64,000 bases of DNA from Shimazuella alba (GTDB lineage: Bacteria > Bacillota > Bacilli > Thermoactinomycetales > Thermoactinomycetaceae): positions 124,001 to 188,000 of the forward strand of contig NZ_WUUL01000006.1 in assembly GCF_009831235.1 (NCBI RefSeq). The letters are read 5' to 3'. The translations under genes were made by a program, and so were the position numbers. Shown here one piece after another: positions 51,471 through 59,922 of the stretch (the first letter of the stretch is position 1; the number at the start of each line of letters is the position of its first letter). Below the pieces are notes generated by a model. It searched no databases. It saw only the letters and a program-made list of their open reading frames with translations, and was not told the DNA's origin.

Positions 51471-53237
51471 ATGGATCAATTTCATTTCAAAGTAAATCTC
51501 AAAGGTATGATTGATCTACTGTCCAACCACCTATATAGCACACCACAAGTTTTTATTCGAGAACTCATCCAAAATGGTGTGGACGCGATCACAGCACGCC
51601 AAAAAATAGAACCCGATCATAAAGGTGAAATTGGATTAGAACTATTTGCACCTAACAATGCTTATCCAACCTTATATATAGAAGACAACGGAATCGGGTT
51701 AACAGAAGAAGAAGTTCACCATTTTTTAGCGCAAATTGGACAAACATCAAAAAATAAATTAGATAACGAAGATTACATTGGTAGATTTGGAGTAGGTTTG
51801 TTATCATGTTTTATCGTCAGTGATGAAATTGTCCTTCTCACCTGCTCGGTGAAAGAGGACAAAACCATCGAATGGCGTGGTAAACCTGATGGAAGTTATA
51901 CCATTAAAGTTTTGGAACAGAAAATGGAGCCTGGAACAAGGATTTATTTACAGAGTAAGCAAGGATTTGATTCTTACTTTAAAGTAGACCAAATTCAACA
52001 AATGGTTCGCCATTATGGAGAATTTTTGCCCTATCCAATTCATTTTTATGGCAATGAATCAATCCGACTAAATGCCGAAAAAACTCCTTGGGAGATGAAC
52101 TCACAAGAAGCACTCCAATACGGAAAACAGAAAATGGATATCGAATACTTAGATGCCATCCCACTATTTTCTGCTACAGGCGAAGCACAAGGTGTTGCCT
52201 ATGTTTTACCGTTTTCTATCCGCGTCAATGCAAAACAGCGACATCGCGTCTATGTGAAACAAATGCTTCTCTCTGAAAAAATAGAAGGAATATTACCTGA
52301 ATGGGCGTTTTTTGTAACCAGTATCTTAAATGTAAACCAACTGAAACCAACAGCATCACGTGAAGAGTTTTCCAATGATGCGCGTCTTGAACTTGTGCAA
52401 AAAGAGCTTGGCGAATGTATCAAGCGATATCTGGTTCAGCTGACCAAAACAAATCCTGACTTATTTGAAAAAATTATTCAGGTACACTATGAATCGCTCA
52501 AGTTTTTAGCAAAAGAAGATGACGAGTTATATGCTCTTTTCATTGACTGGCTGCCATTTACCACATCATTAGGTCGTTTGACGGTGAAAGAAATCCGTAA
52601 GCATACAAACAACATTTTATACACTCCTAATATGGATGAATTTCGCCAGATCAGCCAAGTCGCAAAATCGCAATCCGTATGTGTGATCAATGGTGCATAT
52701 GTCCATGACACAGAACTGATCGGAAAATTGGGTTCGGTATTCCCTGAACTGACTGTAGAACAAACAAATCCTAGTACTTTTATGTATCAATTCACTGATC
52801 TATCCCTAGAAGATCGTAGAAAAGCTTTTGATTTTGTAGAACTTGCAAATCTTGTTTTGCAACCTTATCATTGCACGGCTGAGATGAGAAACTATCAACC
52901 ATCTGATCTTCCTGCATTATATACCACAAATGAAGATGCACTTTTTATGCGTACAACAGAACAAACCAAAGAAGAGACCAATGATTTGTTTTCTTCTATC
53001 ATCGGACAACTAACGAGCAATAAAGTAAAGCCAAATGATGCACAACTATGCTTTAACTTTCAAAATCCAACGATTCAAAAAGTGATTCAATCCAACAACA
53101 GAGAACGAAATCAATTAGTTATTGAAATCTTGTATGTTCAAGCTCTCTTACTTGGAAACTATCCGTTGAAAAAACAAGAGTTTCAGCTATTGAATAAAGG
53201 ATTAATTTCATTTATTGAGCAAGGGATAGGAGAATAG
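51471..53237 (+). CDS. HSP90-family protein (divergent HtpG paralogue)
   Basis: A 588-residue protein, shorter than HtpG (about 625). The GHKL ATPase domain has RELIQNGVDAI (Glu and Asn of the ATP site), IEDNGIGLTEEE, and the lid motif GRFGVGLLSCFIV. The middle domain includes the conserved-type Arg in KPTASREEFSNDARL (~300). The C-terminal dimerisation region is divergent. It belongs to a distinct group of bacterial HSP90-like proteins that occur next to a TPR-protein gene; here that gene starts 3 bp after its stop. A chaperone for specific clients is likely; clients are unknown. Ribosome site AAGGAGATA. Confidence 0.9.
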   Translation: MDQFHFKVNLKGMIDLLSNHLYSTPQVFIRELIQNGVDAITARQKIEPDHKGEIGLELFAPNNAYPTLYIEDNGIGLTEEEVHHFLAQIGQTSKNKLDNEDYIGRFGVGLLSCFIVSDEIVLLTCSVKEDKTIEWRGKPDGSYTIKVLEQKMEPGTRIYLQSKQGFDSYFKVDQIQQMVRHYGEFLPYPIHFYGNESIRLNAEKTPWEMNSQEALQYGKQKMDIEYLDAIPLFSATGEAQGVAYVLPFSIRVNAKQRHRVYVKQMLLSEKIEGILPEWAFFVTSILNVNQLKPTASREEFSNDARLELVQKELGECIKRYLVQLTKTNPDLFEKIIQVHYESLKFLAKEDDELYALFIDWLPFTTSLGRLTVKEIRKHTNNILYTPNMDEFRQISQVAKSQSVCVINGAYVHDTELIGKLGSVFPELTVEQTNPSTFMYQFTDLSLEDRRKAFDFVELANLVLQPYHCTAEMRNYQPSDLPALYTTNEDALFMRTTEQTKEETNDLFSSIIGQLTSNKVKPNDAQLCFNFQNPTIQKVIQSNNRERNQLVIEILYVQALLLGNYPLKKQEFQLLNKGLISFIEQGIGE

Positions 53238-53240
53238 ATA

Positions 53241-54290
53241 ATGGTAGAGAAATTTGAAGAATTACTAGAACAGGCTTACTTAGCTCCTAGAGGAAAAGTA
53301 AAAATCGGATTGTTAGAAGAAGCTATTCGGATAGCAGATACTCATCTTGACATAGATGCACAGTTCGATGCTCGTATGGAATTAGTAGACACAGCGATTT
53401 TTTCTGGACATGGGGAAAAAGCAATTGTTGCCTTTGCATGGTGTCTAGCACAATATGACAAAAATCCTAATATGTACAATGACCATCAAATGATGTGGAA
53501 TTACAAGTGGGTAACAGATCGATTACTTGAATTTCCAGATATAGAACTCCAAAAAGTGAAAGCCACATTAGAAGATTTAAAAAAGAGATTTACCCAAACT
53601 GGACATGGCCCTCACTTTTATTACTATATCAAGCAAGCATTAGCAATGCAGTTAGAGAAGACAGACGAAGTTCAGCATTATTATGAAAAATGGATCAGAG
53701 AACCGAGTGACTCTCTATCCGATTGTAGAGCTTGTACATTGGCAAACCAAACAAAAACCCTTTTATACTTAGATAAATTAGAAGAAGCATTGGCAGTCGC
53801 AGAGCCTATCTTAAAAAGAAGATTGTCTTGTCATAGCGTCCCTCATCGAACCTATGCTGACTTATTGCTTCCTCTTTTGAAGGCAAATCGCAAAGAGGAA
53901 GCAGATGATTACTATCAAAAATGTTATCAATTAATCTATAACCAAACAGGATTTATGGATACCGTTGTTCATTTACTCACCTATGCAACTATCACAGACA
54001 TACCAAAAGCAATTTCTCTGTTGGAAAAATACTTACCTGAAGCGATTGATTCAGACGAATCCGCTGTACGATATCAATTTTATACCGTGGCTACTGTCTT
54101 ATGGGATTTATTAGATGAAGAGACGAAAAAGACAGTCAAATTACCTGATACAAACAACATGACTCAAATAAACGAAGAACTAGTGCGACTAGCCAATTTA
54201 TTTAATAAACAAAACAAAACAGATGTATTTACGAAAAAGATCGATCGTATTCAAACCGAAATTCGACATCTCCATCAAATAAAGAACTAG
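53241..54290 (+). CDS. TPR-like helical repeat protein, partner of the HSP90-like protein
   Basis: A 349-residue all-helical protein with repeated pairs of amphipathic helices over its whole length (e.g. GLLEEAIRIADTHLDIDAQF, LYLDKLEEALAVAEPILKRR), consistent with degenerate TPRs. There is no signal or membrane segment. It starts 3 bp after the HSP90-like gene and shares its terminator, so the two are made together. In eukaryotes TPR proteins are classical Hsp90 co-chaperones, and this pairing suggests an analogous client- or regulator-binding role; that is inference. It contains a CxxC-like DCRACT motif near residue 167. Confidence 0.8.
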   Translation: MVEKFEELLEQAYLAPRGKVKIGLLEEAIRIADTHLDIDAQFDARMELVDTAIFSGHGEKAIVAFAWCLAQYDKNPNMYNDHQMMWNYKWVTDRLLEFPDIELQKVKATLEDLKKRFTQTGHGPHFYYYIKQALAMQLEKTDEVQHYYEKWIREPSDSLSDCRACTLANQTKTLLYLDKLEEALAVAEPILKRRLSCHSVPHRTYADLLLPLLKANRKEEADDYYQKCYQLIYNQTGFMDTVVHLLTYATITDIPKAISLLEKYLPEAIDSDESAVRYQFYTVATVLWDLLDEETKKTVKLPDTNNMTQINEELVRLANLFNKQNKTDVFTKKIDRIQTEIRHLHQIKN

Positions 54291-54299
54291 TATCCAAAA

Positions 54300-54323
54300 T
54301 ACCCTGACAGTAGTTGTCAGGGT
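54300..54323 (+). terminator. Terminator of the HSP90-like/TPR operon
   Basis: TACCCTGACA / TGTCAGGGTA with a GTAG-type loop, followed by ATTCTTT. Confidence 0.75.
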
Positions 54324-54369
54324 AATTCTTTATAATAAAATGGTAATCATAAACTTGGAGGCGATATAT

Positions 54370-54870
54370 ATGTTTGTAACAATTGAGCAGTTTCGTAATG
54401 AATCGAAAGGATTATTGGCAAATACACAAAAACTATTTGATACCTTAACAGATGCATCTCTTGAACAAAAAATAACCAGTGACCATCGTTCGTTAGGACA
54501 AATCGCATGGCATTTAGTAGAATCTATCCAGCTTCTATCCATGGTAGGATTAACGTTACCAACTGCGAAAGCAGACGAAAGCCAATTAAAATCAGCAAAG
54601 TACATAGCCAATCAATACAAAAAGATGACAGAATCACTACTAAATGCAGTTACTACACAGTGGAACGACCAATCTCTACAGGAATCAAAAGAGCTTTTTG
54701 GGCAAGTATGGAAAAATGGGGAAACCTTACGTTTTACCGTCATCAATCATACCATACACCACTGTGGACAGATGACAGTCTTGATGAGACAAGCTGGTCT
54801 TTCGATCCCTGGACTATTTGGTCCCACAAAAGAAGATCAAATCGCACAAGGGAAAGTACCACTAGTCTAA
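54370..54870 (+). CDS. DinB-family protein
   Basis: A 166-residue four-helix protein of the DinB/YfiT superfamily, with the metal-binding His triad apparent in LGQIAWHLVES (~47) and VINHTIHHCGQMTVLMRQAG (~130-150). Members include bacillithiol/mycothiol transferases and stress-induced enzymes; the exact activity is unknown. The ATG after TTGGAGGCG is chosen, giving normal length. It is 14 bp upstream of a monooxygenase-like gene, forming a two-gene operon ended by the hairpin at 55322. Confidence 0.88.
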   Translation: MFVTIEQFRNESKGLLANTQKLFDTLTDASLEQKITSDHRSLGQIAWHLVESIQLLSMVGLTLPTAKADESQLKSAKYIANQYKKMTESLLNAVTTQWNDQSLQESKELFGQVWKNGETLRFTVINHTIHHCGQMTVLMRQAGLSIPGLFGPTKEDQIAQGKVPLV

Positions 54871-54884
54871 GAAGCCCGGTAAAT

Positions 54885-55187
54885 ATGAGTAAGTATGGCA
54901 TGTATGTGAAGTTTATTACTCATGATGGGAAACGTGAAGAACTGGCTCATACTTTGTTGCAAGTAGCAGAAATGATGGACTTGGTGACTGGATGTGAACT
55001 TTATGTGATCAACCAGTCCATCGAAGATGAAAATGTTCTATGGGTAACAGAAGTTTGGTCCAGCAAGGAAACTCATCAAGCATCTCTATCCATGGAAGAC
55101 AGTAAAGACTACATTACGGCAAGTTTACCGCTTATCAAACATGTGGAAAAAGTAGAACTTCAACCATTAGGAGGACATGGAATTTAA
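54885..55187 (+). CDS. Antibiotic biosynthesis monooxygenase (ABM/YgiN-like) domain protein
   Basis: A 100-residue protein of ferredoxin-like ABM fold: YVKFITHDGKREELAHTLLQ, CELYVINQSIEDENVLWVTE and VWSSKETHQASLSMEDSK are the typical strand-helix pattern. Relatives act as quinol or heme monooxygenases or as small stress enzymes; the substrate is unknown. The gene starts 14 bp after dinB, has only a weak ribosome site (CCCGG), and is probably translated by coupling with it. Confidence 0.82.
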   Translation: MSKYGMYVKFITHDGKREELAHTLLQVAEMMDLVTGCELYVINQSIEDENVLWVTEVWSSKETHQASLSMEDSKDYITASLPLIKHVEKVELQPLGGHGI

Positions 55188-55321
55188 TACCTTCTAGAGG
55201 CTTTTGGATGTTGTATTTTATTCTTTATCTTTCCCATTCGAAAAAGGTTAAAATTCAGTAGTTTACCATACAACTGGACTTTGGATAGTGAGTTCCATTG
55301 TTATTTAAAGCCATCAATACT

Positions 55322-55353
55322 CCAGGACGAACTTTTCTAATCGTCCTGGTTTT
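55322..55353 (+). terminator. Terminator between the dinB-ABM operon and kptA
   Basis: CCAGGACGA / TCGTCCTGG with an 11-nt loop, followed by TTTTTG. It lies inside the open frame that precedes kptA and so argues against an upstream start for kptA. Confidence 0.8.
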
Positions 55354-55414
55354 TGATTTCATGGAGAATGATATAATTACTACAGATAAAACTATTCTGA
55401 ATTGGGTCGGTAAA

Positions 55415-55990
55415 ATGGATAACAAAAAGTTAAAAAGCAAAAGCAAATTCCTCAGTCTTATTCTACGGCACCAACCAGAGCTAATTGGTATAAAATTAGA
55501 TCAAAATGGATGGGTTTCCATTTCTGCTATATTAAATGCTTGCAAAGACCATGGGAAACCTTTAACGATGGAAGAATTACAGTTTATTGTAGAAAATAAC
55601 AACAAAAAACGTTTTGCATTTGATGAAAAACTGCAACGCATAAGAGCAAACCAAGGACATTCGGTAAAAGTTGATCTTGGTTATGAACCCAAATCTCCAC
55701 CGTCCATCCTATATCATGGAACAGCCATACAACATTTAGGAGATATTATCAAAAATGGATTGGTAAAAAAATCACGTCACCATATCCACCTCTCCGTTTC
55801 TGCTGATATAGCTTTGGAGGTGGGAAAACGACATGGTGTTCCTGTTGTCCTTACTATTTATTCCTACCAAATGGAACAAGACGGCTATGATTTTTATGTC
55901 TCTGACAATGGAGTCTGGCTAACAGATCATGTACCTGCTAAGTATATCCTTCAAAAAGATCATTTAAAGAAAATTAGCTTTCACCTTTGA
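55415..55990 (+). CDS. kptA: RNA 2'-phosphotransferase (Tpt1/KptA)
   Basis: A 191-residue protein. The N-terminal winged helix has LSLILRHQPELIGIKLDQNG, the mark of Tpt1/KptA, and the C-terminal ADP-ribosyltransferase-like domain has LYHGTAIQHLGDIIKNGL and HIHLSVSADIALEVGKRHG. The enzyme moves a 2'-phosphate from RNA to NAD+, giving ADP-ribose 1'',2''-cyclic phosphate. In eukaryotes it completes tRNA splicing; in bacteria its substrate is unclear. The start is set downstream of a terminator and a TATAAT at 55372-55377. The ribosome site is weak (GGGTCGG). Single gene. Confidence 0.92.
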   Translation: MDNKKLKSKSKFLSLILRHQPELIGIKLDQNGWVSISAILNACKDHGKPLTMEELQFIVENNNKKRFAFDEKLQRIRANQGHSVKVDLGYEPKSPPSILYHGTAIQHLGDIIKNGLVKKSRHHIHLSVSADIALEVGKRHGVPVVLTIYSYQMEQDGYDFYVSDNGVWLTDHVPAKYILQKDHLKKISFHL

Positions 55991-56173
55991 AAAAGAAACG
56001 GAATTCCCCAATTAGTTACTGCAATCCCAAATAATCACACCAAATCAACTTGATCTGGATTCACTTAATGATCAAGTTTTTTATTTGATAACATCGCTTC
56101 TATTGTTCGCTTAGTTACTTGCCATTTGTTGAGTTCTATCAATGGAGAAAAACCTTTTCACCTCACAAATACG

Positions 56174-56500
56174 CTAGTCCTTATCATGTTTCTGTTCTCC
56201 TACCCCAAACTTAAATACTTTTTCATAAGTATCAATTTGATCCAATGCTGATTGCATACTGGATCGATAACGGTCTTCTTGATCTTTGACTTGCTCCTCA
56301 GCTTCTGATTTTGGCAAGGGTCCTAGCAGTTGTGGAGGAATTTTAAGGGGTGTGGGTCTCTCATCAATTACCATTAGCCAAACATGGCCTAGTGGAGTGA
56401 AACGAATCTCCTCTTCCATCTCAGGAAAATGGATACATGCCTCTTCCTTAGATAAAACTTTATACACTTTTTTGGTAAGTGCACTGTATCTACTTTTCAT
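56174..56500 (-). CDS. Hypothetical protein, 108 residues
   Basis: A soluble protein with a basic N-terminus (MKSRYSALTKKVYKVLSKEE), a central acidic patch, a short hydrophobic strand (HVWLMVIDERP), a Pro-rich part (IPPQLLGPLP), and a charged helical tail. The family is not recognised. AAGGAGTTAG directly before the ATG is a strong ribosome site, supporting a real gene. No neighbour suggests a role. Confidence 0.6.
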   Translation of the reverse strand: MKSRYSALTKKVYKVLSKEEACIHFPEMEEEIRFTPLGHVWLMVIDERPTPLKIPPQLLGPLPKSEAEEQVKDQEDRYRSSMQSALDQIDTYEKVFKFGVGEQKHDKD

Positions 56501-57110
56501 ATCTAACTCCTTTGTATCAATTGCTTTTAAACACTTTCTACAGTGCTTAATTTAATTCCTACTTGGATTGAAGAGAAGGTTCGTGCTTTACTCCATCAAA
56601 CTTATCTATTTATTCGTCCTCTCGATCAACTGCGATGACTGAAAACTCTTCAGGGGTATATGAAACTACGCTACTGAAACTCGAACCAAAAGGCTTTAGT
56701 TACAAGGAAATAAAGCAAAAGGAAGTAAACAAATGCAGCTTTATACCATCTTGCAGTATAGCTATTGCCTAAGCTAGATATTCCAATGAAAGTATCAAGT
56801 ATTATGGTACTTCTTTAGTGAGTTACTATTCTGTCTACAAGCTGAAACATATATATGACTGAATTGTTTATGTTTGTTGTTATGTTTTGCTTGCCAATCG
56901 CTATCAACGAATGCATGATGATCTTATCAATACCTTTCTATTCGTGTAAGCAGTTACCTAGAAGAAGAGTTAGCTTAATCAAAAAAAGAATTAGAAACAG
57001 AATAAAAGGAATACTCCCTAATTTCAATGAAGTACTCCTTATTTCACCTTTTCGAGCAGTTAAAATGGACTGGTAATAACTTATCTCTACATGGAAGCTT
57101 ATTTTAATTT
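56501..57110. other. Probably decayed region
   Basis: About 600 bp without an intact gene. Short frames on both strands show patches of coding-like sequence but no long ORF, ribosome site or recognised domain. A 73-codon frame at 56855-57076 lacks support. Confidence 0.4.
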
Positions 57111-57461
57111 TCAGTGTTCACTATGAACAAAAAATGACTGATTGTCTCTTGCAAAGGTTTCAAAGGATATTGTCTTTTTACCTGTAATTTCTTCCGCCAC
57201 GTGAGTTATTTCAGGTGTATATCCAAATTTATTCGATTTGATTATCTCAAAATTATCTAACATAGCCTCGATAATTTCATTTGCTATTCCAACTTGTTGC
57301 AATGTTTGCCGGAATGAATTAGATGGAACATCTATAAAATGAATTTTTTTTTGTGACATGAGAAAGAATATCTGCGTAAAAAAATATGCCTCTGATTTGC
57401 TCAGATAAACAATATAACGGTTAGATTGAAGACTTATAAAATTGAGTGTAGCCCACCACAC
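57111..57461 (-). pseudogene. NmrA-like NAD(P)-binding protein, C-terminal fragment
   Basis: The readable part includes FFLMSQKKIHFIDVPSNSFRQT, LQQVGIANEIIEAMLDNFEI and EITGKKTISFETFARDNQ. This is the C-terminal third of the NmrA/HSCARG-type family (the end ...ITG...SFE.FARD is characteristic). The dinucleotide-binding N-terminus (GATGxxG) is absent and upstream sequence is unrelated. It is a gene remnant, not a functional oxidoreductase. Confidence 0.65.
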
Positions 57462-57517
57462 TATGTATTTGGAGTGAGTGGACTACAAAATTAGTAGTGC
57501 ATATTATTCCATGAAGG

Positions 57518-57819
57518 TCAGAATTCTTCGGACTCCACCTCGAATTCCACGTATCCTGTTCCGTTTCCATCTGCCGGCCACTGCCCGTTCGTTTCCTTCC
57601 CCATCCACAGGTGGAATCGGGGCATGTGCACGTTGAACGGGAACTGCATGGAGTGGGAATCGGTGAACTGCTCTGGCGGGATGATCAACAGCTCTCCGCA
57701 TACCTTGCAGTCAGTGGTGGCACCGGCGAGCTGCCTGATCGTCCACTTCGGGTAACGCTTACGCTAGGAGTGACCACACCCGGTGGTGAACCTCGTACCG
57801 TACTGACGGCGCGTCGCAT
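57518..57819 (-). pseudogene. Decayed GC-rich gene for a small Cys-containing protein
   Basis: From 57763 to a TGA at 57518-57520 the frame reads KWTIRQLAGATTDCKVCGEL, with a CxxC pair, then FHLWMGKETNGQWPADGNG and an acidic end. Upstream in the same frame lies RRQYGTRFTTGCGHS directly before a TAG (57764-57766), and the GAGGAG-preceded ATG at 57819 is in another frame. Thus one frameshift and one amber codon separate start from body. GC content is far higher than the flanks. The two Cys clusters (TGCGH, CKVC) could be a zinc ribbon. The family is not recognised. Confidence 0.6.
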
Positions 57820-57840
57820 TGTCTCTCCTCAATGGTAACT

Positions 57841-58136
57841 ACTATTCTTCCTATATTTTATTGATAATGAAAATCAAAAATCAAGAGTTAATCGACGAAA
57901 TTTTCTATATTTTATATAACTCCATTTACGTCAAAAAGAAAAAATTCATTTTCCAAAAAATAAAGTTACCTTACACGATCAATACTTAACATTAACCATT
58001 AAACATATACTCTATTTTCATCTATGTGAACAATACCTTCGAACCTTTCTCTCTATCGGATCGTATACACAGATATTCAACGCAAAACGGTCTATTGCTC
58101 TCCATGCATCCCCCTATTTATTCCCATTCAACAAAA
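57841..58136. other. AT-rich intergenic stretch
   Basis: About 300 bp without a supported feature between the decayed GC-rich gene and the iolW terminator. Confidence 0.45.
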
Positions 58137-58164
58137 ATCCCCTGACAATAAACGATCAGGGGAT
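58137..58164 (-). terminator. Terminator of iolW
   Basis: ATCCCCTGA / TCAGGGGAT with a 10-nt loop; on the minus strand it is followed by TTTTTGTTG, just past the stop codon. Confidence 0.8.
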
Positions 58165-58172
58165 CAATCATA

Positions 58173-59213
58173 CTATAAATAGATAGCTCTTTTCTCCTTA
58201 CTACTTTGCTTTGCTAATTCTATGATCTTAATCGTCATCAAGCCTTCTTCTGCTGTTACTGGAGATGGTTTATTCTCAACAATATGCTCATATACTTTCT
58301 GATAATAAGTTGCATAGGAACCTGCAATCGTTTTCACTTTTTGCGATATGGTTTTCCCATCCTTGATCGAAGTCAGCAGTCCATACTTATCAGGGTCATC
58401 AGCACCCCATTCTTCTCCAATTGGCTTCTTTCCTGCTTTTAATGCTGCTTCTTGACTATCTAATCCGTACTTAATAAAACTCCCTTTTTCCCCATGAACA
58501 ATATACTTTAAATCATGCGCTGGGACGATAGATCCTGAATGCAGGATAACTCGCATGGTATTGTATCCTAACACAACATGAAAATAATCGTCTGTTACAG
58601 CGCCATCTCGTTGATTGAGAACATCAGCCTGTACAAATTGTGGAGTTCCAAACAAATGTAAGGCTTGGTCAATCAAATGAGAACCCAAATCATAGAGGAT
58701 ACCAGATCCTTCCCCTGCTTGCTCTCTCCAACGATTTTGCACATCAGGTCGATAGCGGTCAAAATGAGCTTCATATGTTTTGATTTCGCCTAAAGTTCCT
58801 TCAGCTATCAATTGTTTAATGGTGAGAAAATCATTATCCCATCTTCGATTTTGATAAACACTGAGCATAAGATTTCTTTCTTTGGCTATTCTCACTAATT
58901 GCTTCGCTTCTTCTACTGTGTTCACCATGGGCTTTTCTAATACCACATGTTTTCCCGCAAGCAAGGATTGTTTTGCCATTTCAAAATGTAATATATTTGG
59001 AGTAGTAATAATCACAAGTTGAATAGAAGAATCATCTAGTATATGTTGGATGTTAGACACTACTTCAACATTACCTAGATCTTCATGTACCTTCTCTGGG
59101 TTAGATGAAAGAACCTTGGTGATCTCAAAGTTTTCCAATACTGCTAGCAAAGGCGCATGAAATACTGCCCCTGAGAAACCATATCCAATAAGCCCTACTT
59201 TTAGTATTTGCAT
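58173..59213 (-). CDS. iolW: Gfo/Idh/MocA oxidoreductase, probably scyllo-inositol 2-dehydrogenase (NADP+)
   Basis: A 346-residue dehydrogenase. The Rossmann fold GLIGYGFSGAVFHAPLL is at the N-terminus, the EKP motif (HVVLEKPMV) near 95, and the catalytic-site helix SGILYDLGSHLIDQALHLFG near 175-190. Strings such as QNRRWDNDFLTIKQLI and the end SSKEKR closely match Bacillus subtilis YvaA/IolW, an NADP-dependent scyllo-inositol dehydrogenase. Other sugar or polyol substrates remain possible. The ATG at 59213 after AGAGGGTGTTT is preferred to a GTG two codons earlier. Single gene; a decayed two-component system lies upstream. Confidence 0.85.
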   Translation of the reverse strand: MQILKVGLIGYGFSGAVFHAPLLAVLENFEITKVLSSNPEKVHEDLGNVEVVSNIQHILDDSSIQLVIITTPNILHFEMAKQSLLAGKHVVLEKPMVNTVEEAKQLVRIAKERNLMLSVYQNRRWDNDFLTIKQLIAEGTLGEIKTYEAHFDRYRPDVQNRWREQAGEGSGILYDLGSHLIDQALHLFGTPQFVQADVLNQRDGAVTDDYFHVVLGYNTMRVILHSGSIVPAHDLKYIVHGEKGSFIKYGLDSQEAALKAGKKPIGEEWGADDPDKYGLLTSIKDGKTISQKVKTIAGSYATYYQKVYEHIVENKPSPVTAEEGLMTIKIIELAKQSSKEKRAIYL

Positions 59214-59228
59214 AAACACCCTCTTTTC

Positions 59229-59922
59229 TTATCCATTCTCCTCTTCTCTATTCTCGGCTAAACCTGCCTTTAAAGCAAACAAAGCTGCTTGTGTCGATCT
59301 CGGATTTCTAATTTTTTCAAAATTGATGAAATATGATTCTTTACTGTTCCCTCACTAATATACAGCTTTCTTGCTACTTCTCTATTGTTAAAGCCACTTC
59401 CAAGTAAACGAAGTACTTCTATTTCACGATTAGTCAGCTGTTTTAATTTTTTATGCTCTTCTTTTGCTCGCATACTAGGTATTGTGTTGTTTTGATTTCG
59501 ACCTGCTAGTTCTGCAATAATTTTACCTGTTACATCTTCTTGCATGACAATTCCACCGCGATACACACTATGAATAGCTTAAACGATCGCTTCTGAAGGC
59601 ATATCTTTGAGCAAGTAACCTCGTGCTCCACTTTGTATGGCAGAAATGATCAGGTCTTTATCATGAAATGTTGTTAGCATGAGAATTTTTGTTTTTGGAT
59701 ACACTGCAAGAATTTGAGTTGTTCCCTGTACGCCATCTAATATCGGCATCCGAATATCCATTAAAACAACGTCTGGTCTGTGTTGTTTTACCAACTCAAT
59801 AGCTTTTACTCCATTGGATCCTAGATCTACTACTTCTAATGTTTGTTCTAGATCAAGAATCATGGAGAGTCCTTCTCGCATCAGTCGTTGGTCATCTACA
59901 AATGATAATTCGGATCATCCAT
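59229..59922 (-). pseudogene. NarL/DesR-type response regulator, broken
   Basis: Receiver (VDDQRLMREG, VVLMDIRMPILDG, LMLTTF, GYLLKDMPSEAIV) and LuxR-type HTH (LTNREIEVLRLLGSGFNNREVA, SEGTVKNHISSIL) are both recognisable. Three lesions break it: an extra base near 59908 before VDDQRL, a TAA at 59581-59579 in the linker, and a frameshift near 59298 so that the normal end (TQAALFALKAG) is out of frame. The start ATG (59922) overlaps the stop of the kinase remnant, the usual kinase-regulator coupling. Confidence 0.85.

Noticed and set aside
56855-57076. 73-codon plus-strand frame
   Set aside because: No ribosome site and no recognisable domain; it sits in a region that looks decayed.
57611-57838. 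75-codon plus-strand frame in the GC-rich block
   Set aside because: It is the antisense shadow of the minus-strand Cys-protein pseudogene, whose translation is more protein-like.
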